64,000 nucleotides of DNA from Streptomyces xylophagus (GTDB taxonomy: Bacteria > Actinomycetota > Actinomycetes > Streptomycetales > Streptomycetaceae), in NCBI RefSeq assembly GCF_000716435.1, contig NZ_JNWO01000001.1:1-64000 (forward strand), in the 5' to 3' direction. Positions within the stretch are counted from its first letter, which is position 1. Each line of letters opens with the position of its first letter. The notes under the pieces are model-generated. The model was given only the letters and a program-made list of their open reading frames with translations, ran no database searches and was not told the DNA's origin. The position numbers and the translations under genes were made by a program. Below, piece after piece: positions 59,172 through 64,000 of the stretch.

Positions 59172-61820
59172 TCACAGGTCGCGCAGTTCCTCGACGGCCG
59201 GGCGTCCGGCGCCGCGGATGCCGTTGAGGGCGGCGGCCAGTACGGCGGCCACCGCGGCGCCCGCGGTCAGGAGCAGGTAGCCGGACGGCACGGACAGGCT
59301 CGCCGGAGGTGGGTCGAAGACGCCGGTGAGGACCTTGACCAGCATCTCGGACAGCGCCCAGCCGATGAGCGCGCCGCCCGCCAGCCCGCCGGTGGTCAGC
59401 AGCAGGGCCTCGGTGAGGACCATGCCGCGCAGTTGGGCGGGTTTCGCGCCGAGCACGGTGGCGATGGCGAAGGTACGGCGGCGTTCGGCGAGGCCGAGGG
59501 CGAGGACCAGTCCGCCTGCTCCCGCCGACAGGAGGACGGCGAAGGCGAGTTCGATCCGGGTCAGGCCGGCCAGGTCGACGGACGTGAGGCTGGTGCCCAC
59601 CGTGCCGCGGGCCTGGGTGAGGTCGGTGACGGTGGCGCCGGTGCCGAGCTGCTTCCGCAGATGGGCGGCGATCTGCGGCTGGTGGCTGCCGCCGGTGTCG
59701 AGCAGGAACGCGCCGACCGCGTCGCTGCCGGTCGCCTTGGCCACGTAGGCGGCGTTGGCGACGAAGAAGCTGTCCTTGGGGGCGGTGGGGAACTCCTTGA
59801 CGATTCCGGCGTAGTGGAAGGGGACGGTGCGCAGGGCTTTGGAACGGGCGTCCTGGACACGGAGGTTGACGGTGTCGCCGGGGGAGAGCTGGAAGTCGTG
59901 GACGGTCTCCACGCTGACCAGGAGGTTGTCGGGGCGTTGGGCCAGGCGCCGCATGAGCTGGTGGGCGGTGCCGCCGGAGAAGTAGGCGTCCTGGAGCGAG
60001 GTGGCGTGGGCGATGGTGTCGGGGCGGACGCCGTAGAGATCCTGGAGGTCGGAGCCGACGTAGGCGAAGCGGTGCTGGACGGGCTCGACGTGCCGTACGC
60101 CGGAGACCTTCAGCGTGTTGGCGGCGCCGGGCGGGACGTGGGCGCCGGGTGGTTCGGTGACCGTGACGTCGGCGCCGTTGGTCAACCGGGCGTCGGCCTC
60201 GGCCTGTTGGTGGAAGGTGGAGTTGAAGACGGCGGTGGAGATCGCGAAGGACACCGCGAGGGCGAGCAGCACCACGGAGCGGGCCAGCGGGCGGCGGCGC
60301 CGGGACAGTACGGCGGCCGTGGTGCCGGCGAGGGTGGCGGTCAGCGGGCGGGCGAGGCGGGTCAGGGCCGGGCGGCCGTGGGTGAGGGCGAGCAGCGTCA
60401 GGCGCCACAGCAGCAGGGCGGCGCCGATCCACAGCAGGGCCGGGCCGAGGAAGGCCCAGTAGGAGACGGAGAGGGTGGGCACGCCCTCGGGGGCGAGGAC
60501 GAGGGCGTACTGGTTGTCGGAGGAGGCACGGAAGACCAGCCAGGAGCCGATGAGAAGCGCGAAGTCGAGGCCGTAGCGCAGCCACCAGGGGGAGCGGGTG
60601 GCGCGGGCGCCGCTCTCCTTACGGGTGTCGGCAACGGTCACCGAGCGCAGGTCGCGCAGCGCGGGGACGAGGACGGCGCAGGCGGCCACGGCGGCGCCGA
60701 GGACGAAGGCGATGACGTACCAGGTGACCCAACTGGCCGCGCTCGCGCCGAAGGAGGCAGCGCCGAAGGCGAGGCGTCCGGTCAGTGCGGCGATGCCCAG
60801 ACCGGCGAGTCCGCCCACGCCGCCCACGAGTGCGGCTTCCAGGCTTGCGAGCGTGGTGATCTGACCGGGACGCAGCCCGCGCAGCCGCAGCAACCCCTGT
60901 TCCTGGCGGCGCCGTTGGCCGCCCGCGGAGGCGACGGAGGCGGTCAGCGCGGCGGCCAGCACAGCGCCGGGGACGCCGAGGAAGAGGAAGAGGATCTGGG
61001 CGTAGAGGGCGTCCTGGCGGGCGGAGTCGAGGGCGGCGCCGAGGTTGTCGCCGACCAGGGCGCCCCCCGCGGTCTTGGCTTCGAGGTGGTTGGCGGCGCC
61101 GGTGACGGCGCTGAAGGCGGCGGCCGGGTCTGCGGGCAGCCCGGCGCTGCGGGCGACGTGGATCTGGGTGGTGAGGGCGGTGGCGCCGTGGGTGAGGGAG
61201 GCGAACCGGGCGGCGGGCAGGAGGATGACGTTGTCGGGGGGTGCGGTCGGCTGGGACTGGGTGGGGGCGCCGACCTTCTGGAACAGGGAGTCGGCCTGGG
61301 GCAGGTCGACCACGCCGTCCACGCGCACCTGGCGCGGTCCGGTGCCCGGCAGTTGGATGCTGACGGTGTCGCCGGGGGCGGCGTGCAGGTTGGACGCGGT
61401 CTGCTGGGCGAGGAGGACGCCGGTGGGTGAGCCGGCGAGGGTGCGGATCTCGTCGGGGAGCAACTGGCGGTAGCCGGGCGGGAGACCGAGGGCCATGCCG
61501 GGGCCTGTGGCCTGGGTGCTGCCCTGTGCCCGGGCGGTGAAGCCGGTGGTTCGGGCGTATCCGACCGGGAGGGCGGCCCTGGTGCCGGGGTCGCTGCGGA
61601 CCTGCCGCAGAACGGAGTTGGCGTCCGCGCCGGGCTGTACCTCGACCTGCCAGTCCACGGCGACCGAACGGACGGCGCGCTGCGTCATGGTCGCCTTCGA
61701 GGCGGTGAGGAAGGAACCGAGGGCAGCGACCAGGGCGACGGCGAGCGCGATGCCGGTCATGGCCGCCAGCAGTCGTCCGGCGCGATGGCGGGCCAGACTC
61801 CTGGCCCACGAGGTGATCAT
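59172..61820 (-). CDS. FtsX-type ABC permease (MacB/LolE-like)
   Basis: An 882-residue permease with an N-terminal helix (LLAAMTGIALAVALVAALGS), a large outside domain, two FtsX four-helix cores (about residues 260-420 and 760-880) and another outside domain between them (about 480-740). It would work on a substrate in the membrane outer leaflet rather than transport across. The ATG at 61820 overlaps the stop of the ATPase gene by four bases (ATGA), so these two are coupled. Confidence 0.9.
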   Translation of the reverse strand: MITSWARSLARHRAGRLLAAMTGIALAVALVAALGSFLTASKATMTQRAVRSVAVDWQVEVQPGADANSVLRQVRSDPGTRAALPVGYARTTGFTARAQGSTQATGPGMALGLPPGYRQLLPDEIRTLAGSPTGVLLAQQTASNLHAAPGDTVSIQLPGTGPRQVRVDGVVDLPQADSLFQKVGAPTQSQPTAPPDNVILLPAARFASLTHGATALTTQIHVARSAGLPADPAAAFSAVTGAANHLEAKTAGGALVGDNLGAALDSARQDALYAQILFLFLGVPGAVLAAALTASVASAGGQRRRQEQGLLRLRGLRPGQITTLASLEAALVGGVGGLAGLGIAALTGRLAFGAASFGASAASWVTWYVIAFVLGAAVAACAVLVPALRDLRSVTVADTRKESGARATRSPWWLRYGLDFALLIGSWLVFRASSDNQYALVLAPEGVPTLSVSYWAFLGPALLWIGAALLLWRLTLLALTHGRPALTRLARPLTATLAGTTAAVLSRRRRPLARSVVLLALAVSFAISTAVFNSTFHQQAEADARLTNGADVTVTEPPGAHVPPGAANTLKVSGVRHVEPVQHRFAYVGSDLQDLYGVRPDTIAHATSLQDAYFSGGTAHQLMRRLAQRPDNLLVSVETVHDFQLSPGDTVNLRVQDARSKALRTVPFHYAGIVKEFPTAPKDSFFVANAAYVAKATGSDAVGAFLLDTGGSHQPQIAAHLRKQLGTGATVTDLTQARGTVGTSLTSVDLAGLTRIELAFAVLLSAGAGGLVLALGLAERRRTFAIATVLGAKPAQLRGMVLTEALLLTTGGLAGGALIGWALSEMLVKVLTGVFDPPPASLSVPSGYLLLTAGAAVAAVLAAALNGIRGAGRPAVEELRDL

Positions 61821-62479
61821 GACGTGTCCTCCGGTGCGAGCAGCCGTCCGTCGTGCATGGCCCGCCGGACGGTGAGCCGGGCGGCGACGGCGGGGTCGTG
61901 GGTGGTGACGACGAGCGCGGCGCCCGTGCGGTCGGCCGCCGTCAGCAGGGCGTCCAGGACACGGGCGCCGGTGGCGTGGTCGAGGCGGCCGGTCGGCTCG
62001 TCGGCGAGGATCAGCCGGGGTTCCTGGGCGAGAACACGGGCCACGGCGACTCGCTGGGCCTGACCCCCGGAGATCTCCTCGGGCAGCCGGTCGGCGAGGT
62101 CGGCCGCCCCGACCAGACCGAGCGCCTCGGTGACCGGCCGACGCGTCCACTCCTCCGTTCGCCCGGCGAGAACGAGAGGAAGCGCGGTGTTCTCCGCGAC
62201 GTCCAGGGCGGGGACGAGGCTGTCGGCCTGGAACACCAGCCCGATGTCGGTACTCCCGCCGAGCCCGGGCCACGAGACGGCACCGCTGGTGGGCCGTTCG
62301 AGCCCGGCCAGCAGATGCAGCAGGGACGACTTCCCCGACCCGGACGGCCCTACGATCGCCAGCCGGTCGCCGGTGCGGATGCTCAGGTCGGTCCCGTGCA
62401 CGGCCACCACTGCCGTCGTGCCGTGTCCGAAGGTCAGTGCCGCGTTCTCGCAGAGGGCGAGGATGTCAGTGCGGGACAT
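61817..62479 (-). CDS. ABC transporter ATPase (LolD/MacB type), copy C
   Basis: A 220-residue ATPase with Walker A GPSGSGKSSL, signature EISGGQAQRVAVARV, Walker B RLILADEPTGRLD and switch His in VVTTHDPAV. It pairs with the FtsX permease downstream (4-base overlap). Its start overlaps the stop codon of the chimeric remnant by 14 bases, in the same geometry as the remnant overlaps copy A. Confidence 0.92.
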   Translation of the reverse strand: MSRTDILALCENAALTFGHGTTAVVAVHGTDLSIRTGDRLAIVGPSGSGKSSLLHLLAGLERPTSGAVSWPGLGGSTDIGLVFQADSLVPALDVAENTALPLVLAGRTEEWTRRPVTEALGLVGAADLADRLPEEISGGQAQRVAVARVLAQEPRLILADEPTGRLDHATGARVLDALLTAADRTGAALVVTTHDPAVAARLTVRRAMHDGRLLAPEDTS

Positions 62480-62771
62480 CGTTCATCTCCGGTGTCTGCT
62501 GGGCCTGTTGGTCGGTCGGGGTGATCGCGCGGTCGGCGGTCCGGACGGCCTCCGTGCTTCGGGTGACGATCAGTACCGCGCAGCCGTCCGCAGCCCGCTG
62601 CCGGACCGTCCGCAGCACCAACTGCTGGGTGGTGCCGTCGAGTTCACCGGTGGGTTCGTCGGTCGGCCGGTCGGCGGATCGGATGCTCAGGTCGGTTCCG
62701 TGCACGGCCACCACTGCCGTTGTGCCGTGTCCGAAGGTCAGTGTCGCGAGCGGGTCAGTGCCGGACACCAT
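62466..62771 (-). pseudogene. Chimeric remnant of two ABC ATPase genes
   Basis: A 101-codon frame. Residues 9-36 (TLTFGHGTTAVVAVHGTDLS) are nearly identical to the start of copy C, and from DEPTGELDG on (residue 40) it matches the end of copy A: QQLVLRTVRQRAADGCAVLI. Walker A, Q-loop and signature are deleted, and the switch histidine has become Arg (VTRSTEAV versus VTHSAEAV). The junction lies near 62661-62668. It cannot hydrolyse ATP. The order A, C-A chimera, C is what unequal crossing-over between tandem paralogues produces. Confidence 0.87.
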
Positions 62772-63468
62772 TCACCTCCCGTGTCTCCCGTGCTCGTCCG
62801 TCGGTCAGGGCGATCACGCGGTCGGCGATGCGGACGGCCTCCGCGCTGTGCGTGACGATCAGCACCGCGCAGCCGTCCGCGGCCCGCTCTCGCACCATCC
62901 GCAGCACCAACTGCTCGGTGCCGCCGTCGAGTTCGCCGGTCGGTTCGTCGGCCAGCAGTACGGCGGGAGAGTTCGCGAGGGCCACGGCCAGCCCGGCGCG
63001 CGCCAGTTCACCGCCGGAGAGTTGGCGCGGCAGGGAGCGGGTCCGTCGGCCGAGCCCCACCTGGTCCAGCAGCGCCTCGGCGGAGACGGAGGGGCGGCCG
63101 CGGACGGCCCGCTGGGCGAGGCGGATGTTGTCCCGCACGGTCAGGTGCGGCAGCAGGTTGCGGCTCTGGAGCAGGACGCCGATGTGGCGGGCGCGCAGCC
63201 GGGCCCGCTCGGTCTCCGGCCGGTGGCTGATGCGGACACCGTCCACATGGACGTCGCCGCCGGAGGGCTCGTCGAGTCCGGCCAGACACGCCAGCAGGGT
63301 GGACTTGCCCGCTCCCGAGGGGCCGACGACGGCGACCGTCTCGCCGCGCCGCACCGTCAGCGACACCCCGCGCAGGGCCAGGGTCTCCTCCTCGCCCGCG
63401 CGGTAGAAGCGGTACAACTCGCGGGCGGTGAGCGCGTCGTCGTACGACCGGGTGGGCATGTCGGTCAC
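62755..63468 (-). CDS. ABC transporter ATPase (LolD/MacB type), copy A
   Basis: A 237-residue ATPase: Walker A GPSGAGKSTLLA, Q-loop LLQSRNLLPHLTV, signature LSGGELARAGLAVAL (with Leu-Ala-Arg in place of the usual Gln-Gln-Arg), Walker B AVLLADEPTGELD, switch His in VLIVTHSAEAV. The GTG start at 63468 overlaps the stop codon of the lipoprotein-like gene (GTGA). Which permease it serves is unclear since the only permease in view is coupled to copy C. Confidence 0.9.
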   Translation of the reverse strand: MTDMPTRSYDDALTARELYRFYRAGEEETLALRGVSLTVRRGETVAVVGPSGAGKSTLLACLAGLDEPSGGDVHVDGVRISHRPETERARLRARHIGVLLQSRNLLPHLTVRDNIRLAQRAVRGRPSVSAEALLDQVGLGRRTRSLPRQLSGGELARAGLAVALANSPAVLLADEPTGELDGGTEQLVLRMVRERAADGCAVLIVTHSAEAVRIADRVIALTDGRARETREVNGVRH

Positions 63469-64000
63469 CGCCACGCGAAGGAGTCGCTGACGATCCGCCA
63501 CGGGTCGACGTTGTCGGCGTTGACCGGCCCGGACAACGTCAGGTCGACCTCGTGCCCCTGCCGGTAGAAGGCGTACCGTTCGAACGCGTCCCGCACCACC
63601 TTGCCGGTGACCGGGTCCTTGGCGGAGTCGCCCTGATAGGTCAGGCGGACGACGGGGCCGGCGTGCCGGGTCACCTCGGTCGCCTTCGGCGTCGCGAACT
63701 TCGGTACCTGCGAACGGAGTTGGGGCACGACGGTGTTCGTGACGGATCCGACCGTGGGCGCGGTGGAGGCGGTTGCCGTGGTGACGCGGACGGTGTTCAG
63801 CTTGTCCGTGAACACGGTCGTGGCCCCCTGCCCGGTGCGGGCCCAGCCCTCGGGCACCTTCACCGTGAAGCCGGTGAAGCCGCCGGCGGGCCGGTAGGCC
63901 ACGTACACCTGGTTGTCGGGGATGTCGCCGGGCGGATTCGACTCGGTGGGCGCGGGCGTCGCACCGGCGTTTCCCACACCGGAGTTTCCCGCACCGGCCG
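63465..64000 (-). CDS. Secreted or lipoprotein-like component, N-terminus beyond window
   Basis: The last 178 codons of an exported-looking protein. The visible part begins with a low-complexity linker (AGNSGVGNAGATPAPTESNP) and continues as a beta-rich domain: VYVAYRPAGGFTGFTVKVPE, DKLNTVRVTTATASTAPT, DAFERYAFYRQGHEVDLTLS, ending SDSFAWR. It is the first gene seen of the FtsX operon, coupled to copy A by a 4-base overlap, and is likely an extracytoplasmic partner. No start is in the window. Confidence 0.8.
   Translation of the reverse strand, partial: AGAGNSGVGNAGATPAPTESNPPGDIPDNQVYVAYRPAGGFTGFTVKVPEGWARTGQGATTVFTDKLNTVRVTTATASTAPTVGSVTNTVVPQLRSQVPKFATPKATEVTRHAGPVVRLTYQGDSAKDPVTGKVVRDAFERYAFYRQGHEVDLTLSGPVNADNVDPWRIVSDSFAWR

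Noticed and set aside
58387..60585. A 732-codon minus-strand frame ending as the OmpR regulator
   Set aside because: Only the last 242 codons resemble a protein; the upstream part is out of frame with the FtsX permease and is a shadow of it. The ATG at 59115 is the real start.

Overview
The window is about 72% GC by eye, has strong third-position G/C bias, frequent GTG and TTG starts, a mycothiol-linked formaldehyde dehydrogenase, F420/PPOX-type enzymes, Tat and lipoprotein exports, and many one-gene regulators sitting next to their targets. That points to a Streptomyces (or close relative) chromosome, probably outside the most conserved core. I see no rRNA, tRNA, CRISPR, transposase or prophage genes. 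There are about 65 genes. Starts were chosen by ribosome binding site (RBS), family alignment and overlap with neighbours.

Layout. 1-5.3 kb: start of a cytochrome c oxidase subunit I gene, an ECF sigma factor with its membrane partner, folD under a ZTP riboswitch, a MarR gene with its operator, and small proteins. 5.3-13.4 kb: an MsbA-like exporter, mycothiol-dependent formaldehyde dehydrogenase followed by a deleted metallo-hydrolase pseudogene, two SDR enzymes, a PLP decarboxylase and an L,D-transpeptidase. 13.5-19.3 kb: a sugar ABC importer with a Gfo/Idh/MocA oxidoreductase and a divergent ROK regulator. 19.4-28 kb: a membrane-anchored serine protease, a MalY-type lyase, a 0.7-kb array of 23-bp repeats, a DJ-1/PfpI protein, and a large secreted alpha/beta hydrolase with Calx-beta domains. 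28-36 kb: a DUF35 zinc-ribbon protein and TetR sharing a palindrome, a DeoR/LacI hybrid regulator, an ATP-grasp protein, an RpiR regulator beside a possible short transcript, and a glycosyltransferase-39-like membrane protein.

36-47.4 kb: a Tat-exported PAP2 phosphatase with an autotransporter-type repeat, then an amino-sugar-like kinase, a divergent ROK regulator, a second ABC sugar importer and two cytoplasmic enzymes of unknown family that look like alpha-toroid plus beta-sandwich polysaccharide lyases. This reads as one oligosaccharide uptake and breakdown locus. 47.4-55.4 kb: a P-loop kinase, an LLM oxidoreductase/TetR pair with two identical operators, a single protein that fuses a 2-oxoglutarate dioxygenase to a PhnZ/TmpB-like HD oxygenase (organophosphonate breakdown) next to a GntR/UTRA regulator, a headless LysR-type protein, and a BlaI/M56 pair. 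55.6-64 kb: a NarL-type two-component system, a COG4705 membrane protein, an OmpR-type regulator without an adjacent kinase, and an FtsX-type ABC system with two intact ATPase genes and a chimeric ATPase remnant between them.

The strongest items for follow-up are the dioxygenase-HD fusion, the two-enzyme polysaccharide locus, the chimeric ATPase that looks like a fossil of unequal crossing-over, the 23-bp array, and the ZTP riboswitch with a visible Shine-Dalgarno-sequestering alternative pairing.
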